Assembly (NCBI RefSeq): GCF_014698845.1
Contig: NZ_JACJTV010000003.1
Coordinates: 62,001-126,000 of the forward strand
Reading direction: 5' to 3'
DNA from: Coleofasciculus sp. FACHB-1120
Lineage (GTDB): Bacteria; Cyanobacteriota; Cyanobacteriia; Cyanobacteriales; FACHB-T130
DNA length: 64,000 bases
The notes beneath the pieces are model-generated. The model worked only from the letters and a program-made list of their open reading frames with translations. It had not been told where the DNA came from and searched no databases. Of the stretch, positions 36,125 to 43,802 are shown one piece after another. Made by a program: the position numbers and the translations under genes. Within the stretch, counting starts at the first letter, position 1; every line of letters starts with the position of its first letter.

Positions 36125-37126
36125 ATGAGCATCTATTTCCGAGCTAAGTGGTTACAATTTTTATTTAAAAAGCACAAAATTGAAGGTATAGCTTTCTACC
36201 TTAGACTTTTGGTTCTTATGGTAATTTTTGGTGTTTTGGCAGTTATAGCTTTACCTATGGTATTTCCTGAAGAGAGGATTTGTGGAGGCAAAGGCAGACT
36301 CTATGGGCAAATCTATATCGGCGTAATGAATAAAGCACAGCAATATTACTATCTAGAAAATGGTGCTTTTGTGGATTCAATTCCGAAACTAGGGACAGGT
36401 ATTAAAACTGAAAACAAAAATTATGAATATTTCGCTCGTGCGACAAAAACAGCAGTTTTTCACTACGCGATCGCTCAGAAAACTGCCTCAGACCCACTGA
36501 AGAGCTATGTTGGGGCTGTCTTCATAGTACCTACATCTAAAGTAGGCAAAAAGGCAGCTAAAAATAACAAGGAAACGTTAGCAATAATATGCGTGACAGA
36601 TACTCCTACTAGCCAAATCCCCGCGGAGCCAACTTACCAAAAGGGTGTCCTCGCTTGTGGTTCTAATACTCAAGCACTTGAAGTACCTGAATTTATGAGA
36701 ATCGAGGAAGAGAAACGAAGGCGAAGGGACGAAGGAAAACTTAACATTCTCTCAAAGATTAAAGGACAGCAAGCTTTCTATTTAGAAAGTGGTATTTTTT
36801 TTGCTCCTACTATGTCGAAATTGGGTATGGGTGTTACAGATATAACAGGCGAAACAACCAATTATGAATATTCTGTTCGCAGAACAAAAACGGAACTCTT
36901 TAACTACGCGATCGCTCAAAAAACTGCCTCAAAACCGCTGAAGAGCTATGTTGGGGCTGTATTCATCGTACCTGCATCTAAGATAGACAAAAAGGCGGCT
37001 AAAAATAACAAGGAAACGTTAGCTATATTATGCGAGACAGATACTCCTACTAACCAACTACCCGCAGAGCCAACTTACAAAAATGGTGTTGTCACTTGCG
37101 GTTCTAATACTCATCCGCTACTCTAG
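36125..37126 (+). CDS. Two-headed pilin-like protein with degenerate prepilin motif
   Basis: 333 residues. It starts like the preceding pilin (MSIYFRAKWLQFLF) and keeps the hydrophobic stretch, but the processing site reads EG-IAFYL. Position +1 is Ile instead of Phe, and +5 is Leu instead of Glu. The globular G/H domain is then present twice (about 55-180 and 205-333), each with a QQ.YYLE.G segment, a NYEY segment and SYVGAVFIVP. The two domains are joined by a charged linker (MRIEEEKRRRRDEGK). Loss of Glu+5 usually prevents normal assembly, so it may act as a membrane-anchored cap, adaptor or stalled paralogue. The duplication appears to have arisen from neighbouring copies. Confidence 0.75.
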   Translation: MSIYFRAKWLQFLFKKHKIEGIAFYLRLLVLMVIFGVLAVIALPMVFPEERICGGKGRLYGQIYIGVMNKAQQYYYLENGAFVDSIPKLGTGIKTENKNYEYFARATKTAVFHYAIAQKTASDPLKSYVGAVFIVPTSKVGKKAAKNNKETLAIICVTDTPTSQIPAEPTYQKGVLACGSNTQALEVPEFMRIEEEKRRRRDEGKLNILSKIKGQQAFYLESGIFFAPTMSKLGMGVTDITGETTNYEYSVRRTKTELFNYAIAQKTASKPLKSYVGAVFIVPASKIDKKAAKNNKETLAILCETDTPTNQLPAEPTYKNGVVTCGSNTHPLL

Positions 37127-37199
37127 TACCACATCTAAAAAATATAGTGATCGCCTGAAACAGCAATTTTCCAAATCCAGTGATTCACCGGAGGTAATC

Positions 37200-37511
37200 A
37201 TGCAGCTTAAGGATAAAGAAGAACAAAATTCAGTCAATATATCTTCCCAGTTAAACCTAGCCATTCAAGCTGAAGAAACGACTGAAAATACGACAACAAA
37301 TTCGATTACTAAATCTCAGCCATTCCTAAATAAATTTAGTCCCGAAATTAAGGCACTTCTTGTCTTACTTATCTTTTTTAGTCCGATGATCTTAATGGGT
37401 CTGATGGGTCTTGGAGCCTTGTTTGCTCTCAGTATGTCCGGCGAGTTTGATACGTTGACTTCCGATCCTTGTGGAGAGATGCAATCAGAAGACACTATCC
37501 AGCCTCGCTAA
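37200..37511 (+). CDS. Small single-pass membrane protein, unknown function
   Basis: 103 residues from ATG 37200, chosen because GGAGG sits 6 bases upstream; the longer frame from 37083 overlaps the pilin-like gene. The first 60 residues are polar and rich in Glu, Thr and Ser. A membrane segment follows (about 63-88, LLVLLIFFSPMILMGLMGLG), then a short tail with one Cys. The family is not recognised. Position directly after the pilin-like cluster suggests co-expression, but no function can be named. Confidence 0.55.
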   Translation: MQLKDKEEQNSVNISSQLNLAIQAEETTENTTTNSITKSQPFLNKFSPEIKALLVLLIFFSPMILMGLMGLGALFALSMSGEFDTLTSDPCGEMQSEDTIQPR

Positions 37512-37572
37512 ATCCAAAAAAGGCGTATGGTGGGCATTACCCACCATAATTGATAAATAATGCCTGAAAATT

Positions 37573-38373
37573 ATGCTTTCTGATGTTGTTAAAGGCTTTT
37601 TTTTACTGCTGTTTATATTAGTCCCCCTAGAAAAGATATTTTTTTTACATAAACAGAAGATATTTCGTAAAGGATGGTTAACAGATGCCATTCATTATTT
37701 TATTGGTTACTTTGTTGGTAGAACAGCAGTATTGGTCGTTAGTGGAATATTAATTGGACATTTTCTCAGAAGCTTAATCAATCCAGAAATTCAGATGAAC
37801 GTTGCTTCTCAACCTGTAGGGTTACAGTTTCTAGAAGCAATTTTTATCGCTGATACTGGATATTACATTGCTCATAAACTTACTCACAAGATTCCTTGGC
37901 TGTGGAAATTCCATGCGATTCACCATAGCGTAGAAGATATGGACTGGTTAGCAACGGTGCGTCTGCATCCCATTGACCAAATATTTACAAAAGTTTTTCA
38001 GATAGTCCCGCTATACATACTAGGCTTCACTAAAGAAACATTTACTGTATTTTTTCTTTTTGGTGCTTTTGAAGCCTTCTTTATCCATGCCAATATCAAG
38101 ATTAGATTTGGATGGCTCAGGTGGGTAATTGCTACCCCAGAATTTCATCACTGGCATCACACTGCCGAGCGAAAGTTCTATGACAAAAACTTTGCGGCTC
38201 AGCTTCCAATTTTAGATTTAATCTTCGGCACTCTCTATATGCCTGTGGGTAAAATGCCGAACAAGTATGGGATATCCGAACCTGTGCCTTCTGGGTATCT
38301 TGGACAAATACTCTACCCGTTTTCTAAACGAAAAAAGTTTATGAATCAAGTTAAAAGAATAGAGAATATATAA
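37573..38373 (+). CDS. Fatty acid hydroxylase / sterol desaturase family membrane protein
   Basis: 266 residues with four or more membrane segments. The di-iron histidine clusters are complete: HKLTH (101-105), HAIHH (114-118), and HHWHH (192-196). These define the fatty acid hydroxylase/sterol desaturase superfamily, integral-membrane oxygenases that hydroxylate or desaturate lipids or carotenoids. In cyanobacteria the substrates of most members are unknown. The ATG at 37573 is the first in frame. Followed after 107 bp by a rhodanese-like gene on the same strand. Confidence 0.85.
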   Translation: MLSDVVKGFFLLLFILVPLEKIFFLHKQKIFRKGWLTDAIHYFIGYFVGRTAVLVVSGILIGHFLRSLINPEIQMNVASQPVGLQFLEAIFIADTGYYIAHKLTHKIPWLWKFHAIHHSVEDMDWLATVRLHPIDQIFTKVFQIVPLYILGFTKETFTVFFLFGAFEAFFIHANIKIRFGWLRWVIATPEFHHWHHTAERKFYDKNFAAQLPILDLIFGTLYMPVGKMPNKYGISEPVPSGYLGQILYPFSKRKKFMNQVKRIENI

Positions 38374-38480
38374 AAAAGTTTTTATGGTTCATAATTTTTA
38401 TTTCTAGTTGTGACTAATGACATCTCGGTATTATGGTTGCTATGGTAATGAGGTTGAGGTGTCACTCATCGGAAAGTTTT

Positions 38481-39014
38481 ATGCAAATAATGACTAAAAT
38501 AACCAGTCGTTTACGTCCTTTACCTGTAATTTTAGGGATTGTCGCTGTTAGTGTTGGTGCTTTAGGTGCTGCGATCGCGATCGCGGACATCGACATCCAA
38601 GCGATCGCAACTGGCAAATATGCAAACAAGGTGACGGTAGCACAGTTGCAGCAGGGAAAACTAAAGCCAGTCTTCCTAATTGATGTGCGATCGCCAGAGG
38701 AGTACGCTGAAGATCATATTGCTCAAACTCCACTGGTACCTCTGACTCAGATTGAAACGGGGATAGGGGTTGAGCGCGTTAAGGCATTGGTGAAAAAGAG
38801 CGTTCAACCCAATCAACCCGAACCAACGGTCGTTCTATATTGCACCAAAGGATCGCGTTCAACGAAAGCTTACTGGATGTTAGAGGGAACGGGGTTGAAG
38901 ATGGCAGTCTTATCAGGTGGCATTACTGAATGGCGGAAAGCCGTGCCTGTAGGACAAGATAAAGCGGTTTTATCTCCAATTATTTTACAAGCTAAGAAGT
39001 TAAATGCTAACTAA
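38481..39014 (+). CDS. Membrane-anchored rhodanese-like protein
   Basis: 177 residues from ATG 38481, preferred because GGAAAG lies 4 bases before it; the frame is open to 38433. An N-terminal membrane anchor (about 14-38) is followed by a single rhodanese domain: FLIDVRSPEEYAEDHI, the active-site loop VVLYCTKGSRS with the catalytic cysteine (121 in this numbering), and a closing GGITEWRKA. Such proteins transfer or bind persulfide sulfur; the physiological donor is unknown. The catalytic loop is intact. Confidence 0.8.
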   Translation: MQIMTKITSRLRPLPVILGIVAVSVGALGAAIAIADIDIQAIATGKYANKVTVAQLQQGKLKPVFLIDVRSPEEYAEDHIAQTPLVPLTQIETGIGVERVKALVKKSVQPNQPEPTVVLYCTKGSRSTKAYWMLEGTGLKMAVLSGGITEWRKAVPVGQDKAVLSPIILQAKKLNAN

Positions 39015-39053
39015 CTTCTTATAAAAACTGATTGAATGCAAATCAAACCTACA

Positions 39054-40124
39054 TTACTTTTTTCTCAGAAGTTGGTTAATTTGACTTTGCAGCTTTTCTT
39101 GTAATAGTTGTGCGTGTCGGTAAGCAGCGTTTCGATCTTGCCGAGTAGAAATTTTTGGTTCAGGAAGTTGCTCGTCTTCAACAACTTCTGTTGACCAAGT
39201 TTGATAGAGAGGCTGAATAAAATAACGCAGCCGACTTCGCATCGCCCAAACACCCATTGATGGGAAGAGAATGAAGAAAAACATCAAAAAAGAGACAGGC
39301 AAGAAAGGCAAGTAGATGGCTCTTGCAAATTTTTTGAGATTGATTGCCCAAGGATGCAAAGATTCATTGCCGATGCAAGCAACGGGCAGAATTGGAATGC
39401 GATAGCGATCGCTTAACTGGATAAAACTTGGGTGAAAAGTGTCTAACTGATAACGCCTTTTCCACCCTTTTCCCGGCCCGCGTATGCCCTCCGGCGCGTA
39501 TAGTAAGATGGTTTTTTGAGCCACCGCCGCTTCAAATTCATCAGCTTCTGCCCTAACGCCGCCTAGAACTTGCGACCATCCTGGAGGTAGCCACCAAATC
39601 ACCCAGGGATGTTCAAACAACGAAACACCCGCCAGCGGTTGCACAACCCATTCCCGTGTCTGGCTTAAGAGCGTTCCTAATCCCAAAATATCCCAAGGGA
39701 AACACATTCCTGCATGGTTCATTGATACAATCAATGGCCCGGTTTGAGGCAAATTTTCGAGTTGTTGTAGCTCTCCTTGAAAATAATATTTCACAATCGG
39801 AGCCAGCACTTCATCTCGAAAAGCTTGCTGATAATTTGGGTCAAACTCCCCTTCTCCCCGGCGGGGTGAACGAAAGCCGAGACGTATCCAACGAATCAAC
39901 AACGCCAGATAAAATCCCCCAGGAATGAGAAACAATCCATACTCCAGCCAATTCCAACCATCGGGATCGGTGTGATAGTGTTGCCAGTGGCGGTTGAATA
40001 AAATCAGCCAGCCTGGAGGATACCAAAGACAAAACCAATCAAACCAATTCCAAGAATAATCGTGAATACGCCCAGCCATGCCATTCTCAATCTCGGCATT
40101 CTCGCTAAACCGCAACAATCGCAC
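39054..40124 (-). CDS. PlsC-like 1-acyl-glycerol-3-phosphate acyltransferase family protein
   Basis: 356 residues. The acyltransferase motif NHxxxxxxxD is NHAGMCFPWD (His137, Asp145), a longer spacing than the classic HX4D, and the second motif is PEGIRG (211-216). Three hydrophobic segments flank the domain, so it is probably membrane-associated and acts on phospholipid or glycolipid acylation. The GTG at 40124 has a good ribosome site (AGGAG); an ATG at 40079 is a weaker alternative. With either start the 5' end overlaps the divergent gene at 40062. Confidence 0.75.
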   Translation of the reverse strand: MRLLRFSENAEIENGMAGRIHDYSWNWFDWFCLWYPPGWLILFNRHWQHYHTDPDGWNWLEYGLFLIPGGFYLALLIRWIRLGFRSPRRGEGEFDPNYQQAFRDEVLAPIVKYYFQGELQQLENLPQTGPLIVSMNHAGMCFPWDILGLGTLLSQTREWVVQPLAGVSLFEHPWVIWWLPPGWSQVLGGVRAEADEFEAAVAQKTILLYAPEGIRGPGKGWKRRYQLDTFHPSFIQLSDRYRIPILPVACIGNESLHPWAINLKKFARAIYLPFLPVSFLMFFFILFPSMGVWAMRSRLRYFIQPLYQTWSTEVVEDEQLPEPKISTRQDRNAAYRHAQLLQEKLQSQINQLLRKK

Positions 40125-40628
40125 TTCAATCTCCTAATCGTGTTGGGCGCTATATTACCCGATATTCCAATTTTTGTTTTCTACCTTGTGGCGAAATATA
40201 TTCAACGCCTACCAGAACATCAAATTTGGTCAACCGCTTATTACCAACCTTTTTGGCAAAATATTATCCACTTCTTTCATTCAATTCCACTGGCTTTAAT
40301 TGGGGTAGCCATCGCTCGCTACTACGGGTGGAAACCCCTTGAAATCGTCTTTTTGAGCATGGTGCTGCATTCCCTCGGAGATTTACCCGTCCACAGCGAT
40401 GATGCACATAGGCATTTTTTGCCTTTTAGCAATTATCGTTTTATCAGTCCTATCTCTTATTGGGATACTAACAAATACGGCACGATTGTTTCTTTCGTTG
40501 AGCGATTGCTGGTTCTGGTAGCGACCGTTTACGTCTTCGGGATAGTTCACTCCTACATCGGCAAAGCACTACTCATGGCAATGAACTTGATTTATTGGCT
40601 CGGTTATCTCTATTTCTGGGTTTTCTAA
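40062..40628 (+). CDS. Integral membrane protein, putative metal-dependent hydrolase-like
   Basis: 188 residues from a GTG start. The N-terminus MNTPSHAILNLGIL is, from memory, the typical opening of a cyanobacterial membrane family, and supports this start. About four membrane segments are seen, with conserved acidic and His positions (HSLGDLPVHSDDAHRHFLPFSNYRFISPISYWD) reminiscent of the YdjM-type membrane-bound hydrolases. Function is unknown. Its first 63 bp lie inside the 5' end of the divergent acyltransferase gene, so the two cannot have conventional separate promoters. Confidence 0.65.
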   Translation: MNTPSHAILNLGILAKPQQSHFNLLIVLGAILPDIPIFVFYLVAKYIQRLPEHQIWSTAYYQPFWQNIIHFFHSIPLALIGVAIARYYGWKPLEIVFLSMVLHSLGDLPVHSDDAHRHFLPFSNYRFISPISYWDTNKYGTIVSFVERLLVLVATVYVFGIVHSYIGKALLMAMNLIYWLGYLYFWVF

Positions 40629-40814
40629 GGGATATTGAACTTTTCGCCGTAAAGTTACATCTTGCTCTAGGCAGTTGAAACCGCAGTTACACAAGCAAAA
40701 TCTGGCTACGCAGGTTACAAAACCCTTTGTTTCTAGTTGGTTTGCGCTTTCCTAACTAGAATGCGATCGCCCTTCGATTCCATTGTCAGAACTTGGCGCA
40801 AGATGTAAATTGAG

Positions 40815-41402
40815 CTACTTGAACCACGATAACCACGCAGACCAACTTTGCACTAAGTGAGCAAATTCTGCATAACCGGCAGCACCAGGGTGAGCGCCGT
40901 CATTCGCTGTTGCCTCACCAATCCACACTGATGACGCCTGCAAAGGAGTAAAAACATCTAAATAAGGCACATTGCGATCGCTACATAAACAAGCTAACTG
41001 CTCAGACAAACCAGCGAGCCTAAAATTTTGCTCAATCTCTGTAACGGGTGGCGATCCCACCATCAAGACTGGAAATGTTTGCCTTGCAACGTCAAGAATT
41101 GCACGGTAATTCTCTAAAGAATCCGCTAACTCTACACGAGTCTTCCCATTTTCCAGGGTGGTGTCATTAACACCAAACGAGAAGACAATCCTGCCATCAT
41201 ATTCTTTAGGTAAGCGACAAGCAACCTCACCGAGCCAACGGGATCTAATATCCGCGCTGGTTTCCCGCCGTACCCCAAGATTGTAATAAGTAATGTCATA
41301 ACCTTGCTTTCGTGCTGCTGCACAAATTCTTCCCGTCCAACCAAGACACTCTGGATCGCCAGTTCCGTTTACAAAGGAGTCACCAATAAAGCAAATTCGC
41401 AT
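40815..41402 (-). CDS. SGNH/GDSL-type esterase
   Basis: 195 residues covering one SGNH hydrolase domain. The blocks are IGDSF (Ser9 nucleophile), an Asn in the NLGVRR region, GVND (77-80, block III) and DGAHPG with Asp168 and His171 completing the triad. No signal peptide is seen, so it is probably a cytoplasmic lipase or esterase; the substrate is unknown. It stands between unrelated genes with its own spacing on both sides. Confidence 0.85.
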   Translation of the reverse strand: MRICFIGDSFVNGTGDPECLGWTGRICAAARKQGYDITYYNLGVRRETSADIRSRWLGEVACRLPKEYDGRIVFSFGVNDTTLENGKTRVELADSLENYRAILDVARQTFPVLMVGSPPVTEIEQNFRLAGLSEQLACLCSDRNVPYLDVFTPLQASSVWIGEATANDGAHPGAAGYAEFAHLVQSWSAWLSWFK

Positions 41403-41516
41403 TTTGCCTGAAGTCTATTTTTATTTTTTTGTTTCCCTATCTATTTTTCTAAATAGCACAAGCATCCTTGACTCTAGAAGAACTTCACCGGATAGAGCGA
41501 TCGCTTAATCCGTTTT

Positions 41517-42170
41517 TCATAACAATTCCATTTCTTCTTGAATATTTTGTCTGGCTTGTTGTTCTAAAGCAAGAAACATTTTTTCAGTAAAATATATTCG
41601 TTCTCGGTTTAAAAAGCTCTGTAATACTTGTTTTCGGCCGGTTCGGTATTTTGCAGGCGAGAGCCATACATATTCTTTTCTAATTAATTGAGCATATATT
41701 TTGTATTTAGTAGCTGATGCTCCTAATATAGCAAGGTCTGCATCTAGAAAAATTTTGCTATCAATCTCCTCTATATGTTGATGGTATTTGGTTTTGATGA
41801 TTAAGGAATATACAGCCTCTATAGTTGATGAGGGAATCTCTAACCCTTTCAAAATCATCGCTGCATATTCTGCACTTTTTTCCTCATTGTCGTTAGCTTT
41901 TGGGTTATAAACTGCATCGTGGAACCAAGTTGCAAATTCAATTGCTGCGTAGTTTTGGGATAGCGATCGCAAATTGTTAAGCGTTGCTAAAACTTGTTCT
42001 ATATGCTCCAGAGTATGATAGTATCTACCATCACTAGAGTAAGCCTTGAATAAGTCAAGCAATACCTTCTGACCAATCTCTTGCTCAACCTGAAACGGTT
42101 GTAGTAAAGACTCCCATCTAGATTGCAATGCAAACCATCTTTCTGGCTCTAGATTGTAGCGCGATCGCAT
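41517..42170 (-). CDS. HD-domain metal-dependent phosphohydrolase-like protein
   Basis: 217 residues. The HD-superfamily metal ligands appear in RYYHTLEHIEQVL (His52), WFHDAVYNP (His84-Asp85) and a downstream Asp in IFLDADLAILG. This arrangement matches the predicted HD phosphohydrolases found alone in many bacteria. The substrate is not known; nucleotides are a common choice in the superfamily. The gene begins 45 bp after the glcD stop on the same strand, so co-transcription with glcD is possible. Confidence 0.8.
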   Translation of the reverse strand: MRSRYNLEPERWFALQSRWESLLQPFQVEQEIGQKVLLDLFKAYSSDGRYYHTLEHIEQVLATLNNLRSLSQNYAAIEFATWFHDAVYNPKANDNEEKSAEYAAMILKGLEIPSSTIEAVYSLIIKTKYHQHIEEIDSKIFLDADLAILGASATKYKIYAQLIRKEYVWLSPAKYRTGRKQVLQSFLNRERIYFTEKMFLALEQQARQNIQEEMELL

Positions 42171-42215
42171 ACTTCCCCAAATTCCTTAGCGAATCATTTG
42201 CTCTAGGTTAATGAA

Positions 42216-43688
42216 TTAAAATACATCAACTGACTCAAACTGCTTTTGAGACTGAGCGTGTGCAGCTTCGCCACAGGTACGGGGAGTGGGAAATATTTTG
42301 CCTGGATTAGCTAAACCTTTGGGATTAAAGACTTGGCGCACCCATTGCATCGTTTCTAAATCGGTTTCGGTAAACATTTGCGGCATATAGCATTTTTTGT
42401 CTGCACCAATCCCGTGTTCTCCAGAAAGGCTTCCGCCTACTTCTACGCAAATTTTAAGAATTTCCCCACCTAATTCTTCCACCTGTTCCAACGCCCCAGG
42501 AATCGAATTATCATAAAGAATGAGGGGGTGAAGATTGCCATCTCCAGCATGGAAAACGTTAGCAATACGATAGCCATACTTTTGGCTCAATGCTTCAATT
42601 TCTTGCAACACAAATCGCATTTGAGTCCGGGGAATCACCCCATCTTGGACATAATAATCAGGACTGAGCTTGCCTGCTGCTGCGAAGGCTGCTTTCCGTC
42701 CTTTCCACAGCTTTAGACGGGTTTCTGGCTCGTTTGCCGTGGTAATGCTACGCGCTCCATTTGTAGTGCAAATTTCCGCAATATGCTGTTTATTTGCCGC
42801 CACTTCCACTTCTAAGCCGTCTATTTCGACTAACAAGATAGCAGCAGCATCTCTGGGATAACAACCTGTGGCTACAACATCTTCAACAGCGTTGATGCTG
42901 ATATTATCCATAATTTCCATACCGCCTGGAATTATCCCAGCGCTGATAATATCTGATACAGCGGCTCCAGCATCTTCAACACTAGTAAAATCTGCTAAAA
43001 GAACGCAAATAGATTCCGGGGTTTTAAGAATTCTCAAAGTGATTTCTGTAGCGATACCTAGCGTGCCTTCAGAACCAACAAATAAACCCGTTAAATCGTA
43101 ACCAGGCATTTCGGGAATTTGTCCTCCCACGTCTACAATAGAGCCATCGGGGAGAACCAGTTTTAAACCTAAAACGTGGTTGGTGGTGACGCCATATTTG
43201 AGACAATGGACGCCTCCAGAATTTTCTGCAACGTTACCGCCAATTGAGCAGACAATCTGGCTGGAAGGGTCAGGCGCATAGTAAAATCCGGCACCGCTAA
43301 CGGCTTGTGTCACCCAATTATTAATCACTCCAGGCTGCACCACAACCCGCTGATTTTCTAAATCAATGCTTAGGATTTTTCGCATCAATGCAGTAACAAT
43401 TAGCACGCAATCTTCTATAGGCAAGGCTCCACCAGAAAGTCCAGTGCCAGCACCGCGTGCAACCCAGGGAATTTGATTTTGGTCGCATATCTTCACTGCC
43501 GCTGCGACTTCTTCGGTGGTGCGCGGCAGCACGACAAGAGCAGGTTTTTGTCGGTAGCTAGTTAAACCATCGCACTCGTAGGTTATTAATTCCTCACGAC
43601 GCTGCACGACGCCGTTTTTCCCGATAGCTGCCTCAAATTGCTTGATAATGGATTGCCAGTTGCGTTGTTTTTTGTCTTGAATAATCAT
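42216..43688 (-). CDS. glcD: FAD-linked glycolate dehydrogenase subunit GlcD-like
   Basis: 490 residues, standard for GlcD. An FAD-binding PCMH domain spans about 45-225 with VARGAGTGLSGGALP and PDPSSQIVCSIGGNVAENSGG. The C-terminal FAD-oxidase domain contains NVFHAGDGNLHPLI and GGSLSGEHGIGADK, which hold the catalytic region. The enzyme oxidises glycolate to glyoxylate, a photorespiratory step in cyanobacteria. The partner subunits GlcE and GlcF are not adjacent, so it may use a different electron acceptor or act with distant genes. Related D-lactate dehydrogenases share these motifs. Confidence 0.88.
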   Translation of the reverse strand: MIIQDKKQRNWQSIIKQFEAAIGKNGVVQRREELITYECDGLTSYRQKPALVVLPRTTEEVAAAVKICDQNQIPWVARGAGTGLSGGALPIEDCVLIVTALMRKILSIDLENQRVVVQPGVINNWVTQAVSGAGFYYAPDPSSQIVCSIGGNVAENSGGVHCLKYGVTTNHVLGLKLVLPDGSIVDVGGQIPEMPGYDLTGLFVGSEGTLGIATEITLRILKTPESICVLLADFTSVEDAGAAVSDIISAGIIPGGMEIMDNISINAVEDVVATGCYPRDAAAILLVEIDGLEVEVAANKQHIAEICTTNGARSITTANEPETRLKLWKGRKAAFAAAGKLSPDYYVQDGVIPRTQMRFVLQEIEALSQKYGYRIANVFHAGDGNLHPLILYDNSIPGALEQVEELGGEILKICVEVGGSLSGEHGIGADKKCYMPQMFTETDLETMQWVRQVFNPKGLANPGKIFPTPRTCGEAAHAQSQKQFESVDVF

Positions 43689-43802
43689 CGGTGCTTCTCA
43701 AATTAACCGCTTTGAGGACTATTGTTACAAAAATTACATCACAGAAGTAGGAAAATGCGAAAAGACAAATCCTCGCCCATTAGATGCTGGAATGCTTGAC
43801 CG

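Noticed and set aside
37083-37199. Longer start for the small membrane protein
   Set aside because: It would overlap the pilin-like gene and lacks a ribosome site, whereas ATG 37200 has GGAGG upstream.
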